Shown here in pieces: positions 53,891 to 63,098 of a stretch of 64,000 nt of DNA. How positions within the stretch are numbered: the first letter of the stretch is position 1; each line of letters begins with the position of its first letter. Under the pieces are notes generated by a model. It had not been told where the DNA came from and made no database searches. It saw only the letters and a program-made list of their open reading frames with translations. The stretch covers positions 1 through 64,000 of the forward strand of contig JBQNBC010000006.1 in the NCBI GenBank assembly GCA_052170135.1, read 5' to 3'. The DNA comes from Wolinella sp052170135. GTDB lineage: Bacteria > Campylobacterota > Campylobacteria > Campylobacterales > Helicobacteraceae. The position numbers and the translations under genes were made by a program.

Positions 53891-54691
53891 ATGAGCGATA
53901 TTACACCAGTTAGCAAAGAGAAGTTTATGGGGAGGAGATGGAGGCGATTTAAAGACTATCGCTTTGCATTGCAGGATTCTCTTATGCCACTGCTTATTAC
54001 AGAGCTTTCGCATGCTTTGCTTGCATTTCCTATTGCACTTGTCAAAAATGGCGAGGAGTGGCTTGTTGTTGGAGTTGCTGGGCTGAATGATGGACGAAAC
54101 TATTTTGTAACACAAAATGGCGAGTGGGTAGGGCGATATATACCTGCTGTGTATCGTGGTTATCCGTTTGCTCTAGCAAGAGGCGAGAATAATGAGAGAT
54201 TGCTTTGCTTCAGAGAAGAATCTGGGCTTTTATGCGATAAGGATGCAGATGATGGCTTGCTATTTTTTAATGAGAGTGGCGAAGTAAGCGAGGATGTATC
54301 GCAGATTCTCCAGTTTTTGGCACAGGTAGTGCGAGATGGCGAGAATACGAAAAAAGTCATTGAAATAATTGCAAAGCACAATCTGATTATCCCATGGTCG
54401 CTAAAGATCAAAAGCGATGACGATGAGCGAGATGTCAGTGGGCTTTATCGTATAGATGAAGATGCGCTAAATACTCTAGCGCCTGATGCACTTCAGGAGC
54501 TGTTATGTTGTGGCGCGTTTATGTTTATATATGCTCAACTCTTTTCGATGCAGCATTTGCAGGCACTTGGATCTCTTGTTGATACAATGAATGAGCGCGA
54601 GAAAGGTGGAGAAGTGCTTGTTGATTCCAATGGTGATTTGGATTTGGAATTTTTAAATAGTGGCGATACAATTAATTTTGGTGGGCTGTAG
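53891..54691 (+). CDS. SapC-like S-layer export accessory protein
   Basis: A 266-residue soluble protein of the SapC family (first named from the C. fetus S-layer export operon). Recognisable segments: VSKEKFMGRRWRRFKDYRFA at the N-terminus, ELSHALLAFPIALVK and PAVYRGYPFALARGEN in the middle, and LYRIDEDALNTL near the C-terminus. Its role is not proven; in C. fetus it is encoded with SapDEF. No signal peptide or membrane helix. Followed after 118 bases by the ABC component of the exporter, so likely a specific aid or regulator of S-layer protein export. Confidence 0.78.
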   Translation: MSDITPVSKEKFMGRRWRRFKDYRFALQDSLMPLLITELSHALLAFPIALVKNGEEWLVVGVAGLNDGRNYFVTQNGEWVGRYIPAVYRGYPFALARGENNERLLCFREESGLLCDKDADDGLLFFNESGEVSEDVSQILQFLAQVVRDGENTKKVIEIIAKHNLIIPWSLKIKSDDDERDVSGLYRIDEDALNTLAPDALQELLCCGAFMFIYAQLFSMQHLQALGSLVDTMNEREKGGEVLVDSNGDLDLEFLNSGDTINFGGL

Positions 54692-54809
54692 AGTATCGTT
54701 TTGCTATATTCTTGTATTGTGTGTAAAGTACCTGCAAAGCCACTTTCTGATAGAATCTACGCTCTAGTATTTATACGCTTAACAAAACTTTTATTATTAA
54801 GGAATGTAA

Positions 54810-56522
54810 ATGTCTCAGCAAGACAATGAGTTACTTGTTACCATAAAGAAGTGCAAGAGCTCCTTTTATTATGCTGGCGTGGTGAGCTTTTTTATAAATC
54901 TCCTCATGTTGGTGCCATCTTTGTATATGCTTCAGCTATATGATCGGGTAATATCTAGTCGAAGTCTAGAGACGCTGTTTATGTTAACGCTTATTATGGT
55001 GATTCTTTTTGTATTTATGGGCGTTATGGAGTTTATTCGTTCCAGGATACTCGTACGTGTAGGAAATCAGATAGACAATCATCTTCGTGAGCGTATATTT
55101 CAAGCCATGTTCTTTCTAGCAAATCGTCATCCAGGTCAGGCTACTACACAGCCATTAAACGATCTTGTTCAGGTACGCCAATTTATGACAGGTACGCCAA
55201 TTTTTGCTTTCTTTGATCTACCTTGGATTCCTGTGTATATGACTATTCTTTTTATGTTTCACATGTGGTTTGGTTATTTTGCTATTTTTGCTGCAATTGT
55301 GATATTAACGTTGACATTAATTAATGAATGGCGTACAAAAAGTGGGCTCGAGCAATCAAATAAAATCTACCAGAGTTCCGCACGTTTCTTAGATTCAAGC
55401 CTTAGAAATAGCGAGGTTATCGAGGCAATGGGTATGCATGATAGTATTCATAAGCGGTGGATGGAAAAGCATATGGATTTTTTGGACAAGCAGACACGCG
55501 CAAGCGATGAGGCTGGTATTTGGTCGACTTTAAGTAAGAATCTGCGCATGCTTTTTCAATCGCTCATACTAGGTCTTGGTGGTTATCTTGCGGTAAAGGC
55601 GGAGCTGACCCCTGGTATGATGATTGCTGGCTCTATTATCATGGGGCGTGCGCTTGCGCCTATGGATTTGCTTACAAATACATGGAAGCAATTTGTATCC
55701 GCACGCGATTCTTATCATAGGCTTGGTGAGCTATTACGTGAGACACCATTACCGCTTGAGCCTATGTCGCTCCCCGCTCCAAATGGTTCTATACAGATCG
55801 AGGGAATTTCGGTAATTCCGCCAGAGGCTAAACAACCATCAATTCGTGACTTTTCTATATCTATAAAAGCTGGAGAAGTAGTCGGCATTATTGGTCCAAG
55901 CGCTGCGGGTAAATCTACACTTGCGCGTGCAATGCTTGGAATTTGGAAACCACTCATAGGAAAAGTGCGTATAGATGGTGCAGAAATTGGACACTATAAT
56001 CGAGTAGAATTAGGGCAGTATATAGGGTATTTGCCACAGGATATTGAGCTTTTTGATGGAACGATTGCAGAAAATATAGCACGATATGGCGAAGTCGATT
56101 CCTCTAAGGTGCTTGAGGCGGCAAAGCTAGCTGGTGTTCACGAGATGATTTTGAGATTTTCAAAAGGGTATGATACGCCCATTGGGCAGGGCGGTATAGC
56201 GTTAAGCGGAGGGCAGAGGCAGCGTATAGCACTTGCTAGAGCTGTCTATTCATTTCCTAGAATAGTCGTGCTAGATGAGCCAAATTCAAATCTTGATGAC
56301 ACGGGAGAGCGAGCACTTTTGCAGGCCATTTTTGATCTAAAAGCACGCGGTATTACCGTAGTGTTAATAACACATAGAATGGCCGTTTTGAATGCAGCAG
56401 ATAAGATTGCGCTCCTAAGAGATGGTATTTTACAAGCCTATGGTAGTAAAGATGATATTTTGAGAGCTTTAGCAGCGCAAAATCAGCAAGATTCGCTATC
56501 AAATAGCGCTAACAGAGCATAA
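54810..56522 (+). CDS. Type I secretion ABC transporter (SapD/PrtD-like)
   Basis: A 570-residue transporter that powers secretion of proteins with C-terminal signals. Five or six helices at about 20-280 form the membrane domain (VPSLYMLQLYDRVISSRS is a PrtD/AprD hallmark). ATPase: GPSAAGKST (362-370), LSGGQRQRIALARA (465-478), VVLDEPNSNLD (486-496), followed by ITHR. It has no N-terminal peptidase domain, which fits RTX/SAP-type cargo with uncleaved C-terminal signals. Gene order sapC-D-E-F matches the C. fetus S-layer exporter. Confidence 0.88.
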   Translation: MSQQDNELLVTIKKCKSSFYYAGVVSFFINLLMLVPSLYMLQLYDRVISSRSLETLFMLTLIMVILFVFMGVMEFIRSRILVRVGNQIDNHLRERIFQAMFFLANRHPGQATTQPLNDLVQVRQFMTGTPIFAFFDLPWIPVYMTILFMFHMWFGYFAIFAAIVILTLTLINEWRTKSGLEQSNKIYQSSARFLDSSLRNSEVIEAMGMHDSIHKRWMEKHMDFLDKQTRASDEAGIWSTLSKNLRMLFQSLILGLGGYLAVKAELTPGMMIAGSIIMGRALAPMDLLTNTWKQFVSARDSYHRLGELLRETPLPLEPMSLPAPNGSIQIEGISVIPPEAKQPSIRDFSISIKAGEVVGIIGPSAAGKSTLARAMLGIWKPLIGKVRIDGAEIGHYNRVELGQYIGYLPQDIELFDGTIAENIARYGEVDSSKVLEAAKLAGVHEMILRFSKGYDTPIGQGGIALSGGQRQRIALARAVYSFPRIVVLDEPNSNLDDTGERALLQAIFDLKARGITVVLITHRMAVLNAADKIALLRDGILQAYGSKDDILRALAAQNQQDSLSNSANRA

Positions 56523-56531
56523 GGATGGACT

Positions 56532-57872
56532 ATGAAAAAAGATGAAATTGTCCTCATTAAAGAGACATCAATAGAGGCGAGACACTCTAATGACCGTCCA
56601 TATCGCGCACTTAGTGTTATTGTGCTTACGTTGTTTATCTCTATTTTTGGTATATGGGCGGCACTTGCACCGCTCTCGAGTGCAGTGCCAGCAACAGGAA
56701 AAGTAATAGCAGAGGGAAATCGCAAAGTTATTCAGCATCTAGAGGGTGGAATAGTATCTGAGATTCTTGTCAAAGATGGTGACAAAGTTTCTGTAAATCA
56801 GCCGTTAATAAGAATTGATACAACGCGTATGCGTTCAGAACTGGAGATAGTCAATGTCCAACATCTGGAGGCCTTGGCCAGGATATCCCGCCTAAGGGCT
56901 GAACGCGATAAAGATGTGAAAATTACATTTGCACCTGAGTTGATTGCTAGTGAAGCGTTTTTTGTTAAGCAGATGATAGAGCAGCAGACACGTGAATTTA
57001 ATGCTCGCAAAAAAGCTTTGCAGGACGAAGAGTATGTAATGCAGCAAAGAATCGAGCAGTTACAAAATCAAGTAAATGGTCTAGAAGCGACGCTAAAAAG
57101 TCGTGAGGAGTTGCTAATTTCCTATACAGAGGAGGTGAAGGAGTGGCAGAAGCTTTATGAACAGCAACTAATTGACAAGATGCGCTTAAGAGATGTCACA
57201 CGCGAAAAGACACAGGTTGAGGGTGAAATTGCCAGTATAAAGTCAGATATATCCAGATTGCAAGTCCACATTACTGAGATAAAGACGCAAAATACGTTAC
57301 GAAAGCAGGATTTTTTAAAAGAAGTATTAGCTGAGCTTAGTGATATGGAGCGACGCGCCCTTGAGTACAGAGCGAGAATCGAGTCGTTGCTTGATGTGAT
57401 TGAGCGGAGTGATGTGCGTTCGCCAGTAGATGGAATAGTTGTGAATATGAAGATTCATACAATAGGCGCGGTAATATCTCCAGGCAATGCAATAATGGAT
57501 ATAGTGCCTAACACTGCAGGACTGATCATCGATGGAAAAGTTGCTATAAATGAAGTGAATTATGTACACAATGGCTTACGAGCTGAGGTGCTGTTTTCTG
57601 GATTTAGCCATATTAAATCAATAAAACCAGTTATTGGTGAGCTTATTGAGGTGAGTGCGGATTCTCTCTATGACCAAGCTACAAATAGTTTTTATTATAG
57701 TGTGAAGATTCGTCTGTTGCCGGAGGGAATTAAGGAGCTAGAGAGACATAATTTGCAAATCATGCCAGGTATGCCAGCTGATGCAATGATTCTTACTGGT
57801 AAGCGTACGCTACTACAATATATGATAAAGCCATTTAAAAATATGTTTATAAAGGGGCTCCGTGAGGAATAG
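56532..57872 (+). CDS. Type I secretion membrane-fusion protein (SapE/HlyD-like)
   Basis: A 446-residue adaptor that joins the ABC transporter to the TolC channel. One helix at about 30-50, lipoyl halves at VIAEGNRKVIQHLEGGIVSEILVKDG and RSPVDGIVVNMKIHTIGAVISPG, a long helical hairpin (about 110-280) between them, and a C-terminal beta-barrel domain ending MPGMPADAMILTGKRTLLQYMIKPF, the AprE/PrtE signature. It follows the ABC gene by 9 bases and overlaps the TolC gene by 11. Confidence 0.9.
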   Translation: MKKDEIVLIKETSIEARHSNDRPYRALSVIVLTLFISIFGIWAALAPLSSAVPATGKVIAEGNRKVIQHLEGGIVSEILVKDGDKVSVNQPLIRIDTTRMRSELEIVNVQHLEALARISRLRAERDKDVKITFAPELIASEAFFVKQMIEQQTREFNARKKALQDEEYVMQQRIEQLQNQVNGLEATLKSREELLISYTEEVKEWQKLYEQQLIDKMRLRDVTREKTQVEGEIASIKSDISRLQVHITEIKTQNTLRKQDFLKEVLAELSDMERRALEYRARIESLLDVIERSDVRSPVDGIVVNMKIHTIGAVISPGNAIMDIVPNTAGLIIDGKVAINEVNYVHNGLRAEVLFSGFSHIKSIKPVIGELIEVSADSLYDQATNSFYYSVKIRLLPEGIKELERHNLQIMPGMPADAMILTGKRTLLQYMIKPFKNMFIKGLREE

Positions 57873-59157
57873 GGTATTTTTTAGCTTTATAGCACTTTTA
57901 ATATGGCAGAAATCGAGTGCGCTAAGCTTAAGTCAGGCATATCAAAAGGCACTTGACAATGAAGCAACAGTTGTTGCTTCAAGGTTTCGTACAGAGGCAG
58001 TGGATGAACAGGTGAATCAGGCAAAATCGCGCCTTTATCCGCAGCTACAAGCAAACGCATCAGCCGGACAAAATAAATATCAGCCAAATTACAACACGAG
58101 TGAAGTCAGCGAACCATACAAAAATTACTCAATATCAGCATATATGCCTATATATCGCCCAGAGCTTTGGAGTGGGATTGATCAGGCAAAGATACGTAAA
58201 AAGGAAGCTTTGTATCGTCATCAAAGAATTTCGAATACACTTGGGATTGACGTAGCAAAGGCTTATTTTGATCTTGCACGAGCACTTGAAAATATTAAGC
58301 TGACACAAGCGCAATCAGAAGCGTACGAGGCAAAGTATCGTCAGTTATCTGGTATGTTGGAGCTTGGTCTTAGTAATAAAATGGACGTATTGGAGGCGAA
58401 AGTTCATTTTGATAGTTCGCGCGCTGAGGCATTAGTGGAAAAGCAGCGATACAACACAGCGAAGCTTGCATTAGAGTATATGATAGGGGAGAGCATACAT
58501 GGTGAGCTTGATGTGGATTTGAGTGCCATTAATCCTGATGCGCTTGTGCTGGTGGAAGAGACATGGGATGATAAGTTGTCGGAAAACCCAAGCGTAAAAG
58601 TTGCAGAAATGGCATTAAAAGTTGCAAGTAAGGAGATTGAAATTCGCAAATATGAGCACTATCCAAAAGTGGATTTGAGGATTACACGTAGCGAAACAGA
58701 TACAAAAGATCCATCACTTAGGGAGTACGATTCTCGTGCGCTTATTGAGGTTAACTTTCCTATCTACTCTGGTGGAGTAACTCAATCAAGAATTAAGGAA
58801 GCAAAACTTTTAGAGAGTGCAGCTATCAAAGAATTGGAGAATGTTAAAAAGAGCACCAAGCTTAAGCTAGAGCAGCATCTTGCCGATCGTGCACTTGGTA
58901 TTGAAAAGTTAAAAGCAATGCGAGAATCAGAAGCTTCCGCGCTTTTGTATCTTTCATCTATTGAACAAGGATACGAAAAGGGACTTAAGCACCTAATTGA
59001 CCTCCTTGAAGCACGTGCAAAGCTCCATCAAGTGCGCCGTGACATCATTGATGCAGCTTATGTGCTTATACTTGCACAACTAAATATAATCGATATGTCT
59101 GGCGAGCTAAGTGCAGAAAAAATCGCTGAAATAGAGGTGCGTATAAGCTTAAAGTAG
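57862..59157 (+). CDS. Type I secretion outer-membrane channel (SapF/TolC-like)
   Basis: A 431-residue TolC-family channel. GTG start at 57862 lies within the preceding gene with AAGGGG just upstream. Sec signal VFFSFIALLIWQKSSA, then LSLSQAYQKALDNEATVVASRF typical of the TolC N-terminus, and two structural repeats, each with a long coiled helix (for example LELGLSNKMDVLEAKVHFDSS and LYLSSIEQGYEKGLKHLIDLLEARAKL). Completes the trans-envelope exporter SapDEF. Confidence 0.9.
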   Translation: MRNRVFFSFIALLIWQKSSALSLSQAYQKALDNEATVVASRFRTEAVDEQVNQAKSRLYPQLQANASAGQNKYQPNYNTSEVSEPYKNYSISAYMPIYRPELWSGIDQAKIRKKEALYRHQRISNTLGIDVAKAYFDLARALENIKLTQAQSEAYEAKYRQLSGMLELGLSNKMDVLEAKVHFDSSRAEALVEKQRYNTAKLALEYMIGESIHGELDVDLSAINPDALVLVEETWDDKLSENPSVKVAEMALKVASKEIEIRKYEHYPKVDLRITRSETDTKDPSLREYDSRALIEVNFPIYSGGVTQSRIKEAKLLESAAIKELENVKKSTKLKLEQHLADRALGIEKLKAMRESEASALLYLSSIEQGYEKGLKHLIDLLEARAKLHQVRRDIIDAAYVLILAQLNIIDMSGELSAEKIAEIEVRISLK

Positions 59158-59235
59158 CATTAGTTTATAATTAAACGCAAAGCGCCACATATAATATAAA
59201 AGCCGGGGGGCGGCAAGAGCTCCCACGGTTAGTAT

Positions 59236-60663
59236 CTATCTAAGTAGACTTTGTGCGCGCCCTAGGTGGCTTGTGTCGATATGACTTGCCCCAAGCTCCG
59301 CAAGTTTCCCTTTGAAAAGCTTATCATTTAGCAGGCTAAAGTCATTGCCAAGGCTCAAGCTGCGTTCAAGTGCTTGCCACATTTCATTAAATCGCAAATC
59401 AAGCAACTCCTTTTCGCTCACATTCTCGCGATTCTTTATACTTTCGTTTTGTACACTCTCGCTACTACGACTTGCGTAGGCAGAGAGGTGGTGATTACGC
59501 ATAGCTGCGGTCTGTCCTTGTCTGTTCTCGTCGAGTTTTGCAAAGTCAATATGGTGTATTTCACCTTTGCTCCCATTTGTTCGCTCAAATGTTGCGCTCT
59601 GGCGCTTAATACCAAGAATCCCACTATTTAGTCCTTGCATAATCTGCTCATTTTTACGTGCATTTAAGTATATTGCGCCAATTCCAGCCTCACCTAGTGT
59701 GACTAGGCGCGCGTTGCCATTTTCATCTGGTGACCATATTCTTAGCTTGTTGAAGATAGCATCGTTTTTGTCAATTTTGTTATCTTTGTTTAGATCATAT
59801 GAGGCGAGATCAGCAAATCCATCTCCGCTTTTTGTGCCAAATAGTTCATTTCCATCGTTAATTTTTCCATCATTGTTTTTATCCAATGCGAGGAAACCAG
59901 AGCCACGCTTCAGTGTAGAGATTTGATCTGGTGTGCCATCAGAATCAAGATCAAAACTAAAGCTCTTGTCATTTAGCTCTGTACCATTGCCCTCATAGTC
60001 GATTACTAGCGGATCGATTAGTTTGAGTTTTTCTGATGGATCGACGCCTTTAGAGTCGAGACTAGAGCTACTTCTGAGCGTTTGTATAAAGCTCTCTTGC
60101 ATTGTGAGCTTGATATTTATGCTCTGCTCTTTGCCTGTACTGTTGTCACGGAGTGTTGAGCTTAGTTCAAAAGATATCGATCTTGATTGCATGAGGCTAA
60201 AAATAGTGTCATTGCCATTTGTTCCAAGTTGACTCAGGCGAAAATTTTCTTCGGCAATCTGGAGTGCGTTTGCCCCGTATCCATGTTTTGTGACCAATTC
60301 CATGGTGCTTAGTGCTTCGCTGAGAGACATCTCACGTGCGGGCACTGGAGAATTGCCAGATGTAGCACTCATAGCTCCGTCTCTTGTTCCAAAGAGCTTG
60401 TCAAACTCTGCTAGCATTTCATTTTTGACTTGTGCTACTCGTTCAAGTGCCGCATTTAACACGCGCATTTGGATTCCTGATGTGTTTAGACTACTGCTAG
60501 TACTGTTAGTACTCTGCACACCACTACTGCTTTCGCGCTCATCTAATAGGCGTGTACTTTGCATTGTTGACTCATCTTGTTTTTCGTTGCGTCCTTGCAT
60601 CACTTTTTGCAAAATCTCCTGAAATGGCGATAGAGAAGATTGCGTAAGGCGTAAACTATTCAT
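59236..60663 (-). CDS. EF-hand (calcium-binding) protein, candidate exported
   Basis: A 475-residue protein without signal peptide or membrane helix. Three EF-hand-like loops stand close together: DLDSDGTPDQ (~ residue 233), DKNNDGKINDGNELFG (~255) and DLNKDNKIDKNDAIF (~285), followed by LRIWSPDENGNARLVTLGEAGI, the common Ca-binding module of RTX/FrpC-like exoproteins. The N-terminal half is Ser/Gln-rich and helical. It converges on the type I operon, only 78 bases away, so it may be a second cargo, but there is no RTX C-terminus and the role is unassigned. Confidence 0.7.
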   Translation of the reverse strand: MNSLRLTQSSLSPFQEILQKVMQGRNEKQDESTMQSTRLLDERESSSGVQSTNSTSSSLNTSGIQMRVLNAALERVAQVKNEMLAEFDKLFGTRDGAMSATSGNSPVPAREMSLSEALSTMELVTKHGYGANALQIAEENFRLSQLGTNGNDTIFSLMQSRSISFELSSTLRDNSTGKEQSINIKLTMQESFIQTLRSSSSLDSKGVDPSEKLKLIDPLVIDYEGNGTELNDKSFSFDLDSDGTPDQISTLKRGSGFLALDKNNDGKINDGNELFGTKSGDGFADLASYDLNKDNKIDKNDAIFNKLRIWSPDENGNARLVTLGEAGIGAIYLNARKNEQIMQGLNSGILGIKRQSATFERTNGSKGEIHHIDFAKLDENRQGQTAAMRNHHLSAYASRSSESVQNESIKNRENVSEKELLDLRFNEMWQALERSLSLGNDFSLLNDKLFKGKLAELGASHIDTSHLGRAQSLLR

Positions 60664-60768
60664 AGTTTTCCTTTGCGTTTTAGTTTTGACTACTATCGGC
60701 GGAAAACAAAAATGCTTAATCGAGGAGAGTTATTCTTGTGGGAATCCTAGTAAGCAGGGCGAATTTTG

Positions 60769-61329
60769 CTATTTTACATGACGTTCAAAAAACCACATAA
60801 AGGCAAATAGAAGTCCTGGAGTTTTTGGTTTGCTATCATCAAGCATAAACTCGCGTGCGTATTTAAGGGGAATCTCTATCACTTCGATATTTTCATTATC
60901 GATTCCTCCGCCATTATCGATATGGCTATCCTCATCCACTTCGGCATAGTAGAGGGCTTGACGGCTACCTGCAAAGCCAACTGAAGTGTAGAATGTGTTG
61001 ATGTGCAAAAGATCCTCTGGTGCGACACGATAGCCACACTCCTCATACACTTCTTCGCTTGCTGTTTCCTCTAGGCTTTTATTTTTATCTAGGATTCCTG
61101 CGCATAGCTCGTATGTGTAGCCCTCACCATTTTTCAAAAATACAGCAGGACGAAACTGTTTCACCACTAAAAAGACATCCCTTCGGCGATGAAAAAGTAG
61201 CACACTCACGCTATCGTGAGCCTCGATGATATCCCAGCTTTTCTCAATTCCTTGTTCAGTGTAGTAGACGCGTTTAGGGCGCACGTAAGCAGAATCCAAG
61301 CACTCGCCAAAGCGTATGTTTTCAATCAT
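60769..61329 (-). CDS. Nudix UDP-sugar diphosphatase (NUDT14-like)
   Basis: A 186-residue Nudix hydrolase that most likely splits UDP-glucose or ADP-ribose to nucleoside and sugar phosphates. The Nudix box at GILDKNKSLEETASEEVYEECGY keeps the metal-binding EExxEE core but has Lys and Glu where the consensus has Glu and Arg. KSWDIIEAHDSVSVLLF, VKQFRPAVF, ELCAGI, GSRQALYYAEV and PKTPGLLFAFMWF mirror human UDP-glucose diphosphatase NUDT14 segment by segment. It overlaps csd3 by four bases (ATGA), an adjacency known in Helicobacter. Confidence 0.82.
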   Translation of the reverse strand: MIENIRFGECLDSAYVRPKRVYYTEQGIEKSWDIIEAHDSVSVLLFHRRRDVFLVVKQFRPAVFLKNGEGYTYELCAGILDKNKSLEETASEEVYEECGYRVAPEDLLHINTFYTSVGFAGSRQALYYAEVDEDSHIDNGGGIDNENIEVIEIPLKYAREFMLDDSKPKTPGLLFAFMWFFERHVK

Positions 61330-62516
61330 TGTGAAAGCTCCGATGTGGTTTCATTTTTCATTAAAAATAGAGGCGCATTACCAATGTGTGGTAGTGAGCC
61401 TCTAGCGATTCCGTTTTGTATTAAGGCTTTGTAGTCTTGTGTGAATTTGATAAATTCATGCTGTTCTTTGCCAGAGAGAGCGGCTTTTGTGATTTTTATA
61501 CTTTTAAGCGGGTCTATGGCCTTATCATTTTTGTATAGACCTAGGTGTAGATGAGAACCAGTGCTAAGTCCACTATTGCCAACATAAGCGACGAGTGTGC
61601 CTTGTTTGACGTTTGATCCGGCGCGGATACCTTTGGCAAATCCATTTAGGTGTGCGTATAGCGTTTTGTATCCATCACTGTGGGATATGATTAGTGTCTT
61701 TCCATAGCCACCTTTTGTGCCTGCAAAAGTAACTTTCCCATCCCCAGCAGATTTTATTGGAGTACCTTTTGGTGCGGCATAATCCACACCAAGATGCGGG
61801 CGAGTAATACCAAGAATCGGATGTCGTCGTCCCGTGGAGAATCGAGAGGAGATTCTTGTGTAGTTTAGTGGCGTAGTCAGTAGGAAGCTCGCCATTTCAT
61901 GTCCTTGTTCATCATAGTAGCGCCCATCTTTAAATTGAAAGATAAAATTTTGTTTGCCTCGCGTTTCGACCATAGAGGCTTTTAGGTTTGGTGCACCAAA
62001 TGGCTTGCCAAGGCGATATTTGCGTTCATAGATTACGGCGAGCTTATCATCTTTTTTAATCTCACGGCGAAAGTCTATACTGTTTTTGTATGCTGTTACA
62101 AACTCGCCAGCTAACGCATAGTCGCCAGTCGCCTCTAATATATCCTGATATGGCGATGACTGCATGGCTAGCACCAGTGATTGGCTCATCTCAAAGTAGC
62201 TGATGGGAATAATGGAAATGCCATAGGTGTTGCCATCTTTATAGATGTGGATTTGGCTATCTTCTGTGATTGGTATTAAGGCTTGAAGTAGATCTTTGCT
62301 ACGCTCATCACGCAAAATATGAAATCGAACGCCGCTGTATATCTCAGCAGCTAGCTCCTTGTCCTCTGGGGACAGCGAGTAGTATAGATTTAGTGGTATT
62401 TTATGCTTTTCTAGAAATATGAGAAATGTCTCGCCTTTTTCCCACGTCTGCTCCTCTGCTATTGCACCAAAAAGGAGCGACAAACCAAAAAGCCAAGCGA
62501 GTAGCAATCCTCTCAT
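61326..62516 (-). CDS. csd3: Periplasmic M23 peptidoglycan endopeptidase Csd3-like (cell shape)
   Basis: A 396-residue LytM/M23 metallopeptidase that trims peptidoglycan cross-links and tailed stems and contributes to helical shape in H. pylori (Csd3/HdpA) and Campylobacter (Pgp3). Signal peptide MRGLLLAWLFGLSLLFGAIA. The zinc site is His241 and Asp245 in RPHLGVDYAAP with His324 in GSHLHLG; His289 (YAHL) is catalytic. The N-terminal ~200 residues hold the Csd3-type inhibitory and OapA-like domains. Followed by the Nudix gene. Confidence 0.9.
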   Translation of the reverse strand: MRGLLLAWLFGLSLLFGAIAEEQTWEKGETFLIFLEKHKIPLNLYYSLSPEDKELAAEIYSGVRFHILRDERSKDLLQALIPITEDSQIHIYKDGNTYGISIIPISYFEMSQSLVLAMQSSPYQDILEATGDYALAGEFVTAYKNSIDFRREIKKDDKLAVIYERKYRLGKPFGAPNLKASMVETRGKQNFIFQFKDGRYYDEQGHEMASFLLTTPLNYTRISSRFSTGRRHPILGITRPHLGVDYAAPKGTPIKSAGDGKVTFAGTKGGYGKTLIISHSDGYKTLYAHLNGFAKGIRAGSNVKQGTLVAYVGNSGLSTGSHLHLGLYKNDKAIDPLKSIKITKAALSGKEQHEFIKFTQDYKALIQNGIARGSLPHIGNAPLFLMKNETTSELSQ

Positions 62517-62692
62517 CTATCTCCCTAATCGTATGCAAAATCACACCTAGGCGACCACCACACACGGGAGGAGCACAGGCGCAAGAGGCAAATTGTGAGC
62601 TCTATTTTGATTATATCAGAGGCAAAAATAAGTAGAGTTTAAACTATGATATAATTTAGGTCATCAAAACCCCAAAATGGCGAGATTCCTAC

Positions 62693-62890
62693 ATGGATAT
62701 GAAAAACTGGCTCATCCCCTCCGCTACATTCGCACTTTTTATATATGTAATGCTTTTTGTTGTTGCATATACAATAAAGGTGAGTAGTGCAAATGTTAAT
62801 CTTTTTATAGATGATAGTGGTCGCCAGCGTACACCACAAACTGACACAGAGAGGTATCTTCATGATATTTCCAAGGGCTTCAGTAGATAA
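62693..62890 (+). CDS. Small single-helix membrane protein, 65 aa
   Basis: An open frame with one membrane helix (about residues 8-30, LIPSATFALFIYVMLFVVAY) and a polar tail ending ISKGFSR. The start could be ATG 62693 or 62699; the RBS (GGCGAGA) is weak. It is divergent from csd3. The overlapping minus-strand frame is a shadow. I do not recognise the family. Confidence 0.5.
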   Translation: MDMKNWLIPSATFALFIYVMLFVVAYTIKVSSANVNLFIDDSGRQRTPQTDTERYLHDISKGFSR

Positions 62891-63098
62891 TTTAAGTCCG
62901 TTTTGACCTGCTTGCTAGCATGGATTCTTTGCTTGTGCTAGAGGTAGTTTAGGCCTTAGACATGATTTTGCCTTCGTGGGCTATTGTGCGTGAAGTATGA
63001 AACTAAATTTATTCTTGTAGAGGCTCATGCTAATTTTAATAAGAATCGTGCTGAATTAAATTGAGTTGTTATGTGGTTTAGGTATGCTCGGATTCTTT

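Noticed and set aside
62639..62863. 74-codon minus-strand frame
   Set aside because: Opposite the more plausible single-helix protein at 62693; Cys/His-rich random-looking sequence.
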